A DNA stretch of 64,000 bases from Rehmannia glutinosa (Eukaryota; Streptophyta; Magnoliopsida; Lamiales; Orobanchaceae). The notes beneath the pieces are model-generated. The model did no database searches, had not been told where the DNA came from, and saw only the letters and a program-made list of their open reading frames with translations. The stretch spans positions 40,089,335-40,153,334 of the forward strand of contig CM071930.1 of assembly GCA_016081115.2 (NCBI GenBank). The letters run 5' to 3'. Both the position numbers and the translations under genes were made by a program. This document shows positions 15,701-24,500 of the stretch, one piece after another; the first letter of the stretch is position 1; each line of letters begins with the position of its first letter.

Positions 15701-16408
15701 AACTTCTGATTATATTTGCAAACAATACCAACTTCGATTCTCAAATACTTTTACTTCTGCTATGATAAATCACTTCTTCTAAAAGAGAAGTTTTTGCAAA
15801 CACACCCTTAAAATGATAAACTGCAAGATGAATTTCGAGCAATACTGTTGTGATGCTCGAACTTGTAATAAGTAGAATAGTTGACTTAAATTTAATACCT
15901 TTGCATCCAATATCTCTGACGTTCTCGAATACCTCTGCCGCCCCTTAACATTGTAATACATCGGACAAGTCGTGCAGTATGGATCATTGCACATTCCCAA
16001 TTGCCCTGACTTCAAAAGGTGTTCGTTTTTCCCCACATAGTCGTCCGCTGGCCAATCGTTATTCTCGGTGGGGGCAATTGAAGGATATCTTTCTATTTTG
16101 GGCTCATTAGTTTTTTTCCGTAACGCACCTTGAGGAGGAGGCTGAAAGATGAACTCATTGTTGCGGTTAGCATATAAGGGACCGCTCATCGGTACAATGG
16201 GATTTCGCCGTTGGTTTCTCAAAGGACCAGTGAAGCCGACGAGATTGGGCTCGTATTCGGAGGAATCTTGAGAGTTGATAGGGATAGACATTGATGCACT
16301 TCTCGTCCTGGTCGAAAAACCCCTGCTTGTAGTAGAGTCACTGCGATCGTCTGATTGGACGTACACGGCTGATAGCATAGGTATCTCATCTCTTTCAGAG
16401 GCATCCAT
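783..16408 (-). CDS. CNGC20: Cyclic-nucleotide-gated ion channel, CNGC19/20 clade, 12 exons, frameshifted in exon 9 as assembled
   Basis: Plasma-membrane non-selective, Ca2+-permeable cation channel of plant group IVa (family knowledge). Exons on the minus strand: 16408-15899, 14899-14708, 6222-6124, 5451-5314, 5134-4886, 4162-3902, 3638-3493, 3250-3173, 2583-2456, 2338-2092, 1548-1386, 894-783 (stop TAG). All introns are GT-AG and all phases join except through exon 9. Exon 1 carries the clade's N-terminus with CNDPYCTTCP. Exon 2 holds S1, exon 4 S3, exon 5 S4-S5 (LLRAAILVQYIPRLYR, then VVGSCWYLFGLQ). The pore SLFWGFQ/QISTLAGN spans exons 6 and 7, and S6 is in exon 7. Exon 10 is the nucleotide-binding domain (GDVCGEELLTWCLEH). 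Exon 12 has an IQ-type calmodulin site (RRIQVAWRYRKKR). Without the indels it would be about 774 residues, close to the Arabidopsis homologue. Exon 9 is 128 bases where phase requires 130, so the reading frame ends at a TAA inside that exon. Either a recent pseudogene or assembly error. Confidence 0.9.
905..1133. mobile_element. Tourist-like MITE remnant in CNGC intron 11
   Basis: It shares with the elements at 4460-4804 and 15492-15807 the end TTTGTAAACACTCCC and internal blocks around AAAGTGCTTATTTGTTTG and AGAATCAGAA. It lies in the opposite orientation to those copies, and the left end is worn. Confidence 0.55.
1640..1910. mobile_element. Fold-back MITE in CNGC intron 10
   Basis: The 271-bp element has terminal inverted repeats GGGATAATTACAAA / TTTGTAATTATCCC. 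The inverted similarity continues far into the element (GAAGTTTCAAACT against its complement). Flanking 9-mers TATCAGAAA and TAATAGAAA match at 7 of 9 positions, suggesting a Mutator-type duplication. The paralogous intron near 43.1 kb lacks it. Confidence 0.65.
2456..2583 (-). CDS. CNGC exon 9 with two single-base deletions
   Basis: This exon links the C-linker (RFNWAATRGVNEEMLMENLP) to the nucleotide-binding domain. Entering in the phase set by exon 8, the frame gives R-Q-V-R-D and then runs off and meets TAA about 17 codons in. The homologous exon of the paralogue (43698-43827) is 130 bases and open throughout. Alignment places one missing base after the codons for R-D, and one missing T in a T-run near the exon end (four T's instead of five). 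The canonical donor GTATG follows. The second lesion lies in a homopolymer, a typical long-read error site, so a consensus error is possible. Confidence 0.8.
2611..2908. mobile_element. Non-autonomous CACTA (En/Spm) MITE in CNGC intron 8
   Basis: It begins CACTACAAGAAAAAA and ends TTTTGGTAGTG, the hallmark termini of CACTA transposons. The interior has short repeats such as TTTGTCGGTA and GGTAAATA typical of the subterminal regions of this superfamily. There is no coding capacity. The paralogue at about 43.85 kb has the flanks joined without the element, so this is an insertion later than the gene duplication. Confidence 0.75.
4221..4404. mobile_element. Possible MITE with GCGGAGCCAG / CTCCGCCC ends in CNGC intron 5
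   Basis: The ends GAGCGGAGCCAG and CCCTCCGCCC recall a common plant MITE type with a GGCGGAGCC terminus. The interior is AT-rich. I see no clean target-site duplication, so the boundaries are approximate. Confidence 0.4.
4460..4804. mobile_element. Tourist-like (PIF/Harbinger) MITE in CNGC intron 5
   Basis: It ends in TTTTTGCAAACACTCCC, with the inverted copy GGAGTATATTTGCAA at the other end, flanked on both sides by TAA, the 3-bp target preferred by PIF/Harbinger elements. It is closely related to the element at 15492-15807. Confidence 0.7.
5570..5990. repeat. GTGTC/GACAC-rich repeat block in CNGC intron 3
   Basis: It opens with CCGTGTCGACACGACACGAC and closes with GTGTCTGACACCCCTGTCC; between them lies CCGTGTCCCCGTGTCGGTG and AT-rich sequence. 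It is probably a worn transposon of a type common in dicots. No target-site duplication was identified. Confidence 0.35.
6357..7429 (+). repeat. Left LTR of the intron-2 copia
   Basis: Starts TGTTGGAATTGGTC and ends ATTTTACCCTACA; it matches 11909-13031 over its whole length with indels in the GC-rich middle (about 6740-7010). Confidence 0.85.
7460..8330 (+). pseudogene. Copia gag remnant with CCHC zinc knuckle
   Basis: It opens with sequence encoding a H-G-E-K-P-P-K-F-type gag motif (about 7525-7560) and continues in several frames. A CX2CX4HX4C knuckle (CYNCGKPNHMAKDC) is readable at 8210-8251, followed by basic residues. Gag would coat the RNA in virus-like particles; this copy cannot, because multiple frameshifts break it. 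Confidence 0.75.
8385..8640 (+). pseudogene. Copia protease remnant
   Basis: At about 8390-8436 the sequence reads W-W-I-D, is interrupted by an indel, and then reads G-A-T-R-H-I-C-A-D. This is the aspartic protease active-site region of copia polyproteins. The frame is broken at the catalytic triplet. Confidence 0.6.
8947..9459 (+). pseudogene. Copia integrase core remnant
   Basis: A 170-codon open stretch carries the rve fold: HTDVCDLK (first catalytic Asp), FIDDCTRYCYVYLLK, IRSDRGGEY (second Asp) and CERKNRTLKEMMNAMLL around the Glu. The usual Y-S-P-Q-Q-N-G segment before the Glu is altered to LLTSIKWCC. The preceding GAG-pre-integrase zinc region is visible in pieces at about 8800-8940. 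Confidence 0.88.
9915..10530 (+). pseudogene. Copia reverse transcriptase remnant
   Basis: The first part reads LPPGC/K-P-L-G-C-K-W-I-L-K-R-K-Y-type sequence through KARLVAKGFRQKEGYDF (9926-10090). After a frameshift it resumes at 10177 with VCKLVKSLYGLKQAPKQWH and the catalytic CLYVDDMLIMG (10410-10440). At least one frameshift separates the halves. Confidence 0.88.
10930..11340 (+). pseudogene. Copia RNase H remnant
   Basis: It reads KQTCIARSTMESEFIALDK, followed by EWLRNFLEDIP, the conserved end of copia RNase H. Further broken pieces run to about 11330, including an adenine-rich stretch and a terminal ADPLTKG-like segment. Confidence 0.8.
11909..13031 (+). repeat. Right LTR of the intron-2 copia
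   Basis: Starts TGTTGGAATTGGTC directly after a polypurine-like TGTGGGGAT, and ends TTTTACCCTAC. The last base of the terminal CA appears mutated. Confidence 0.85.
13032..13608. other. AT-rich intron sequence without recognisable feature
   Basis: This is channel intron 2 between the copia right LTR and the hAT MITE. It is composed of imperfect AT-rich short repeats around AATTCAATGAA and AATTGAATATGAA; I see no coding or structural signal. Confidence 0.5.
13609..14123. mobile_element. hAT-type MITE (515 bp) in CNGC intron 2
   Basis: Terminal inverted repeats TAGGGCTGCAA / TTGCAGCCCTA are flanked by a perfect 8-bp duplication AATGACAT (13601-13608 and 14124-14131), as expected for hAT elements. 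Subterminal regions are rich in GCTCG/CGAGC and GAACGAGTT-like repeats. No transposase is present. Confidence 0.85.
14360..14579. mobile_element. hAT-type MITE (220 bp) in CNGC intron 2
   Basis: The ends TAGAGGTGTCAA and TTGACATCTCTA are flanked by a perfect 8-bp duplication GTTATAAT (14352-14359 and 14580-14587). The interior contains GGGCGGGCC and CCAACCGGGCC-like blocks. Non-coding. Confidence 0.88.
15492..15807. mobile_element. Tourist-like (PIF/Harbinger) MITE in CNGC intron 1
   Basis: It starts GGGGAGTGTTTGCAA and ends TTTTTGCAAACACACCC, flanked by TTA on both sides. It is the best-preserved of three related copies in this gene (see 4460-4804 and 905-1133). Confidence 0.78.
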
Positions 16409-17545
16409 TCCTCAAGTACAACTGCGACCAAGATATAAATTATAGTTGATCAAAATAATGTTTTAACAGCTGGAAAGTTGAGGATTTAGTAATAACCACA
16501 GACTAGCCATTAAGGGTCAGAATTAAAATAGATTAAATTATAGATAATTCTGTTCACTGACCGGAAATACAGACTGATATGGTTCAATCAAACTTTGCAA
16601 GTGATGAATACCAATTTTCTACATTAACATTCAGTATTTCACTTTTTACTCTGAAAAAAAGACCTGTAAAATCATGTGTTCTTAAAAACAGAACAAAAAG
16701 CAGCATTTCAACACATACATCACTGTGTATTTATATGCACTTAAGAAAAGCAACAAAAGAAACACCAAATCAAAATCTTGCAAGAAAAACGAAAACTCTA
16801 ATTCCCTCTAAGAGAACAGCCCATTTGCATACTGATCACAAAAAGAGAAATATATAAAATAAAATTAAAAAAAAAAAGAAAAACATGTAAAGGAAAGGAT
16901 AAGGACAATAAAACAAACAGACCTGCCTCAGCAAGTTCAGCAGAGAAATAGAAAAAATTCAGTCACCAAAGCCCACCATTTAAAACACCGATCTTTAAAT
17001 ACTAGCAGAAAAAATAAAGATAATTATAGATTGACGAAAAATATAAGAAATTACAAAATTATAGGAGTGGGAAAGACAAGACTTTAAAGAGGGGAGTGAA
17101 AGGACGTGGAATTCCTTGTGCAGAATTTAGTGGTGAACTAAGCCAAGTTTGGTGTGTGTGTGTGTGTGTGTTGAGTTGTAAAATAATTTGTGAAAAGCGA
17201 AGACTGAAAAGCGCTGACCGATAAAGAGATTTAGACCAGAAAAAGAAAACGTAAGAGAGTTTCCAAGAGGGAGAGAGGGGGACGGGACAAACAACACACA
17301 CAAACATGCGGGTATGTGTGTGTTTTCTTGTTTAACAGAGCCGGTTGTTGTTGCTGCAATGAAATGAGCCGATTATGGTTGGTTGGCCCGCCTGAATTTT
17401 CAGACAGCCGACTTTTAACCAAGTCCAGGATTGGCGTGGTCTACCATGTTTGGCCTTATGTGATTACCCAAAAAGTCTTGGTCTTCTTTATTATTTTTCC
17501 TCGTGCCAAATATTATAAAATTGCTTTCTTAAAATATAAAATATA
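16409..17545 (-). promoter_or_regulatory. CNGC 5' untranslated region and proximal promoter
   Basis: Upstream of the channel ATG (minus strand) is a pyrimidine-rich stretch ending in a possible acceptor about 20 bases before the ATG, and a possible donor (GAGGCAG followed by GTCTG) near 16922. Together these suggest an untranslated first exon near 16923-17300 and a 5'-UTR intron. A (GT)n run of about 20 bases sits at 17152-17171. AT-rich TATA-like sequence (TATATTTTATATTTT on the minus strand) lies at about 17525-17545. No transcript evidence is available, so the exon boundary is a guess. Confidence 0.35.
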
Positions 17546-17815
17546 ACAATGGAAAAGAATTTAGTAATTAACGTAACCACCAAGTATAGTGTGAAGAAAC
17601 ATTTGCATGATATATAAAAGATCTGAATTTTAAATTATGTTATTAACTAGCTATTTAATTAAAAAAATATATTATTCCATATGACCACTACTTATTTATT
17701 TTGATATATTTTTTTTTGAGGAAATATTTATTTTGATATTGTTCAACATCAAACCTCTATTTCTTTTAAATACAAAACATAAAATTCGATACTCAGTATT
17801 AAAGCCGACAAAATT

Positions 17816-18022
17816 GGTCTGGCAAACCCACATATAGAACTGGGCTGGACTTTATTGTTACTGTTAAAGACTCGGAAAAAAAAATGGGCCTACTTTGGCT
17901 TGGCCCAATAGCCCGACCAAAAATACACGTGTTGAACTAGGCCACAAGAAATATGAACCAATGAAATTTCGGCACGGTATGGTCCGGTTTTATGACTTGG
18001 CTCGTGCTGGGTTGCCAGCTCT
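17816..18022. mobile_element. Possible hAT MITE between CNGC and GAD
   Basis: The inverted ends TCTGGCAAACCCA and TGGGTTGCCAGCTC, with GGCCC/GGGC-rich subterminal sequence, resemble small hAT elements. The flanking 8-mers do not match, so the call rests on the inverted ends. Confidence 0.45.
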
Positions 18023-18359
18023 AATCAGTATGGATGAGACCGTACAAATATTTATATTAAACTACTAAAAAATCATTATAATATACAAAAAATAGATAAC
18101 TCAAGACTCGGTAATTTATAAAAATATATGTACAAAATAAAATCTAAATAAATTGCTCGAGAAAAATATGGCTTATCTTCCCATTATCCGTTATAAATTT
18201 GTTGAATGAAGACCTGTTACAAACTTATTTGGGTATCGACCCTTGTTGGGCATTGCCTTGGGAAAGAATAGTAATATGGGCCTATTAGTCCAAACTCCAA
18301 TGTCTTGAATTTGGCCCGCTAAAACTTTTTGCTGCATTTATGACGAAAGTAGGTAGACA

Positions 18360-18460
18360 GTTTGTTTTGGCACGTACGTAGAACTGAACTGATACATGGA
18401 TGATTCTCGGTGCTCTCAATTCCCAATAAGCCACCCCACCCCACCCCCACCCCCATGTCA

Positions 18461-18495
<35 letters not shown>

Positions 18496-18582
18496 GCATG
18501 TATATCTATCTCCTTCTCCATTGCTTCATAGTAAATCCATTATCATCTCTCTCCGATTTTTGGAAAACTTATACCAGTAGAA
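18360..18582 (+). promoter_or_regulatory. GAD proximal promoter and 5' UTR
   Basis: It has a C-rich tract (CCACCCCACCCCCACCCCC, about 18432-18454), then TGTGTG and a TA run (18469-18495) that could act as an extended TATA region about 90-115 bases upstream of the ATG at 18583. The CT-rich TATCTATCTCCTTCTCC that follows resembles a plant 5' UTR. Confidence 0.4.
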
Positions 18583-21500
18583 ATGGTGGTGACGACGACA
18601 ATATCAGACTCCGATGAACATCTCCGCTCCACTTTTGCTTCAAGATATGTCCGCACTTCTCTCCCCAGGTACCTATCTCCAATCCCCCCCCCCCCGAGAC
18701 GCAGAAAGTCACGTACGGTTTTGATTATTGAGATTATTTGCGTAGGTTTAAGATTCCATGTGGTCCGATGCCGAAGGAGGCTGCGTATCAGATAGTGAAG
18801 GATGAGTTGATGCTGGATGGTAACCCTCGCCTCAATTTGGCTTCCTTTGTCACCACCTGGATGGAGCCTGAGTGCGATAAGCTCATCATGGCCTCAATCA
18901 ATAAGAATTATGTTGACATGGATGAGTACCCTGTCACAACTGAACTCCAGGCATTTCCCTCTTTTATATTTTTATTATTCTTCGCGATATTAACTTGCTA
19001 ACTCAAGCCAATTTTGGTTGATTATAGATATTTTATTAGAAACTAAACAATGCAACTGTTGGCCGTGGAGGTAATTAATATACTGAATCTGTCCCAATAA
19101 ATGGCTCTAATTTAACTTTGAGTTTTCGATGAGTTGCAAAACTGAGAATTTTGTGATTTTTATATTAGTACCATCGAAAGTAGTAGTGGGGTTTCACGGC
19201 GTTATTTAATTTGAGAGGTGGGTTCGGAGAAGAATTTCTATGTTCGTAAATGTATCCTTTTTTTGAAAGTGATATCTGGTATTTTGTTCTCTTAATGATA
19301 TATTTGATGTCTTTGTCATGGGGGCATTGATTTTGCTTTACATGTTATGTTGATTATCGTGATGAAAGTATCTCTGACTTAAGTTATTTATATTTGATTA
19401 TCATTCCTGTAGAATCGGTGTGTGAATATGATAGCTCATCTTTTCCATGCCCCTGTTGGTGATGATGAAACGGCCGTTGGTGTGGGCACAGTGGGATCAT
19501 CAGAAGCTATAATGCTTGCAGGTCTTGCTTTTAAAAGAAAGTGGCAAGCAAAGAGAAAGGCACAGGGCAAACCATATGATAAGCCTAACATTGTCACGGG
19601 GGCTAATGTGCAGGTCTGTCGATCAGTTTGTTCCTGTCTTTTTCGCCATTAGCCAGCTCTATCAATTATTAGTTACCTCTAATTCATGTATGGCGTTATA
19701 ATTGGCAATGAGAGTTTCTTAAAAGTTTGTCATTTGTGTTGTATTGAAAAGAAAATGCTAAGAGTAGAATGCAATTTTCAGTAGTAGGCAATTCCAGCTT
19801 ATTCTTCGAGAGCATTAGCATCTTGTAAACATTGTTTTGAGATTCTTCCAGTGTTTGAAGCCTACATTGGTGATTTAGATAATGAGAGAAGTCCTTCTAG
19901 TAGGAGGACGAACATATGTTATTCGCTCCCATGATCCTTCATTTTCTTCTCATTGAATCTCCCACACAGATTTTTTTAGTGATGGATGTGCATCAAAAAG
20001 CTTTATTTCTTTGTCAACCTGACATTTATATCCCAATGAAGATAATTCCTCAGCCCAATATCAATGTAACTATGCAAATCACCATTTTCTTTGAGAAAAC
20101 CAGAGTGTTTCCTTTTGTAATCTAGTTTGACTTAAATAATGTGTGCGACCTATTTTATGATCATTATATGGTTAAGCAACAGTACATCCGAATTGTAATG
20201 CAAATCATATTGGTTAGGTTTGCTGGGAAAAATTTGCAAGGTACTTTGAGGTAGAATTAAAGGAGGTGAAGCTAAGGGAAGGATACTATGTAATGGACCC
20301 AGCTAAAGCAGTGGAAATGGTGGATGAGAACACTATCTGTGTTGCAGCTATTCTCGGTTCTACATTGACAGGAGAATTCGAGGATGTGAAGCTCCTCAAT
20401 GAACTCCTGACGAAAAAGAACAAGGAAACTGGATGGGACACCCCAATCCATGTCGATGCTGCCAGTGGAGGGTTTATTGCCCCATTTCTTTGCCAGGAGC
20501 TTGAATGGGATTTTCGTTTACCACTGGTAAAGAGTATCAATGTTAGTGGTCACAAATACGGCCTTGTTTATGCAGGTGTTGGGTGGGTAGTATGGAGGAG
20601 TAAGGAGGACTTGCCAGAGGAGCTTGTCTTCCACATCAACTACCTTGGATCTGATCAACCTACATTCACCTTAAATTTCTCCAAAGGTAATTTTTCTCAC
20701 TTTTCGTTGAAGGTTTGCGGTTTTTGTTGGTAGTAGAAAATAGAACAACTACATTCACCAAAACTGTATTCTTGTTTACATGGGCAACTTGCTATCCCCT
20801 TTGATATTTCAGTCAATTTTCCTTAGAACTGGCATAGGCAGGTTGCTGGTTCAAGATATTTTCAGGAAAAATGGTAGCTTTGCTGAAATAAACATTAAAG
20901 AGTTAATACTTAATAATATGTAGTAAATTCCAGTTGATTTTTGATTACTCTTGCTCCGTACGTCATGCAATAAGTCTGCTATCTCTATATTGCTTATTGC
21001 TATTACAATTATTGGATTTGTATTGGATTACTGAAAGTTTTGTATAAGAGAAAGTGTTTTTGATAACATAGTGATAAAGGGATGTGCATGCTCCGAAATC
21101 TTTGCTGTTAGAATTAATAGAATTAATTCATACCCCAGAATCATCACGTGAATTATCAAGAAACAAATAAAAAACCAAATCTAATCGGAAGCGTACCTTA
21201 AATCCATAGACACAAATTAATACCTTTGATTCGTGTTGACACGTGTGAATCCTTATGTGGGTTAGCGTCTTCCACAGCCAAATCTTATAGGTACTCCATT
21301 GGTCTCTCTCAAAGATGGGGAAGAGGAGAAGAGTGACGACTGATTTGACTTGGGGACCATAACCCTAATGAGAGTTCTTTATATACTAGGTTAATTAGAA
21401 GCCCATCAATCCTAATTAACTAGTATTGGGTCTCTAGACATTGCAAAGCACATACCCAATAGATATCCCTAGAGCCCTATTAAATTAGACCACTTAATTG

Positions 21501-24500
21501 TCTCCATTAAATTAGATAGCCCATAATATAATTGTAATTACATATGTAAGTCCACATGGGAAATTAATAAAAATCCCAACAATCTCCCACTTGGACTACA
21601 TATGTCGCCAGAGACAATTATATTGTAAAATCCTGAGTGCGCGCTGAAAATGCTATCTATCCTTGAGATATCCCCTTAGATACAATCTGGTCCATCTCCT
21701 ACATCAGTGTGAGATCAAAGCGGCTTTCGTTACACTTAAATGGTAACTAGACCCATCAATGGTCACCACACCAATATATTAAATGACATAGATCAAGTAT
21801 GGATGCGTAGCATGAAAATTACATGTAACGTGATCTCTAACATACCTATTTCCAACTGGTCCTACTTTATTCTTTATGAGATCATGCAAAATGCAAATCA
21901 TTCAGAGTCCAAAACCAAAACCTTATTCTTTATTCTGCAGAAGATAATTTCAAAATGTGTCTAAACTTGAAGAACATCAAATTACAAACTCCCACTGAAC
22001 ATGCACATCTTTAAAACCGTACAACACCCATATGAGCATCATGCTCGTAACACCTTAGTTGGTAAAACCTTGGTGAGCGCCGCAATGTGGAGTTTGTCTC
22101 GAATATGTTCTATGACATTTGAATGACTCGAATTATTTCTTTATTACAACAAGAAACTTGAAGTTTATGTGCACCTCAACTTCAATAGTTTATGTTGTTG
22201 GAATATGGTAAAACCGAGTTATTATCACATTATCCTCATGGTATGTCAATACCAGTCTTAATATGCAGCCTAGTGACAATATCTACCATATCCATTGATA
22301 AGATGCCTCTTAACAAGCTAAAATTGTCATGTGGAATAAGCTATAAGTGTCTGCTTGGCACTTTCCAAAAATAGCTCATCCAAATAACAATTAAGTATAG
22401 CCCAAACTGGATCTCTTTATTTTATTGGCATCAATCAAAATCGGAAACAGAAATACCAAATGATCTCCCAAAGATCTGATTTCCGATAAGTGAGCATATA
22501 AACCTTTGTTCTATGTAAATACTTTATAACTTCTTTATTGGTTGCTTTCCAAATGATCCATCTTGGGGTTAATATCTGTCTAATAATCCTACTATGCACA
22601 CTATATCCGGATGTGTACATACTTGAAAATATAAAAGACCTCTCATAGTTGATGCATAAATTGTCTTTTGTATATCTATAACTTTAGACTCATTCTTGGG
22701 GCACTAAATGAATCAAACTTAAGTTCCTCAGTAATGGGATTCTCTCCCACTAAACCTACGGTATATACAATCATCAACTTTATATATCTCAAAACTAAAC
22801 AAGATAAACTTAACGATGATTATTTATCATAAATGAGAAACATGCCAAAAATTTAAAATGAGCCATGAGTACCACAATGATTTTAAAGAATCTTTCGATA
22901 AATCTAAAATAAAAGTTTCTTTATAATCAATATCTACCTTTTGATGAAATTCATGACAACATAGCAAACTGTATATCTCTCAACACTACCTTTGAACCTC
23001 TTTGGTTTTGATGTTCATCAATAATCAAAGAGCTTTCACACCTTTAGGCAATTTGATGAGATCCGAAGTGTCATTGGCATCATGAATTTCATCCAATTTT
23101 TATGGCTTCCATTCTTGAGGTTGTTGAGTTTGCTCTTTAGAAACATTAGTTCCTTAACATTATCTTGATAATCCGAATTTGCATCTTGAACAATGTTAGG
23201 AATGAACGCCTAATCATTGTCAATTGCAACTGTAGGAGGAAAATAAACTCCTCTTTCATGATAGTGTTTATAACCTTATTCTCCCCTCAAACTCAACTTC
23301 CTTAAGAACCTTCAAGTTTCCCATCTCAAGTGACCTTATAGAGTATCTAACAAGCAATAACTAATAGTTCTTGAGTCGATTTCCTTATTAGGCGAAGACC
23401 TTATATTAATCGGACAACCCCAAATATGCAAATATCCAATATCGAATGTTCATATATCAAAATTCCATAAGGGGCTTTAGCTAGCTACTGCTTAGATTAG
23501 AACCCTATTAATAATCCATGTCGTAATCCTATTACTTCTCTCAGAGAGTTTTCAGTAAGGAAGAATGATTAATCATACTTCTTACCACATTCATAATTCT
23601 TTTATCGTTTCATATGTTTTGTACCATGTGAACTAGATGCAAAGTTTCATTAAATGAGACAACCACATCATCAATGATAAAGAACCAACATATTTATTGA
23701 AAGAGAGCAAAATTACTATATCCAAATTGAACAATTATAACCAAAATTTGCTCAAATGGAAATAGAAACAAAATCCCACAAGTCCTTTCAATGTTCAATA
23801 ACCTTCTCATCAATGATTAAACCTAAATATGTATAGTCTCAACCACAATTGTTTTACCATTACCATCACAGATGCATCTTTCAACATCAATTTGTAATTG
23901 GCTCTACAACTAACTTTGCATCAAAATATATGTGAGTAATAGAACATGTACCCACAAAACATGTCTAGGTACAAAACAAGACTGAATGAAACATAACTGA
24001 AGTGAGAAGCAAATTTTAACACGACATACTTACTTGGGACATTTCTGTCATGTATCCACCATTCTTGCAGATGTAACAGGTAAATTCCTCATCCAGTTTC
24101 TTATACATTCTGTTTGTGGTGTCCCAGTTTCAACCTTTATATCTATATCCCGAGGAAGAAAATGCCAAGTGAGTACTCTTAGTGTTATCTCGCTCAAACT
24201 TTATTTTTTCGCACAATGAGAAATGATCTCCGAAGAGTCATCTTAATCTTTAGGGTGTTGTTACCAACTATAAATCCTTATTGTACAAGAAACTAAGTAA
24301 AACCATAGAGAATTCTAACTTTATGAACTTTACTTTGAAGCGAGAAAGACACATCCTAATGTACTCCCGTATGTTCCATTTTTATTTGTAACCTTATTGA
24401 AACAAGATTAGTGGAGATAATACTTGTTTCAGTCAATATCTTTAAGGAACTCCTCAGCACTAACCTCTTCAAACATAATGCCCCAAAAATTTAAAACATT

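Noticed and set aside
16579..16857. 92-codon Lys/Thr-rich plus-strand frame upstream of CNGC
   Set aside because: AT-rich, antisense to the probable CNGC 5'-UTR intron, no family pattern.
18396..18617. Frame starting before the GAD ATG
   Set aside because: It translates the C-rich and TA-repeat promoter; a different frame from GAD.
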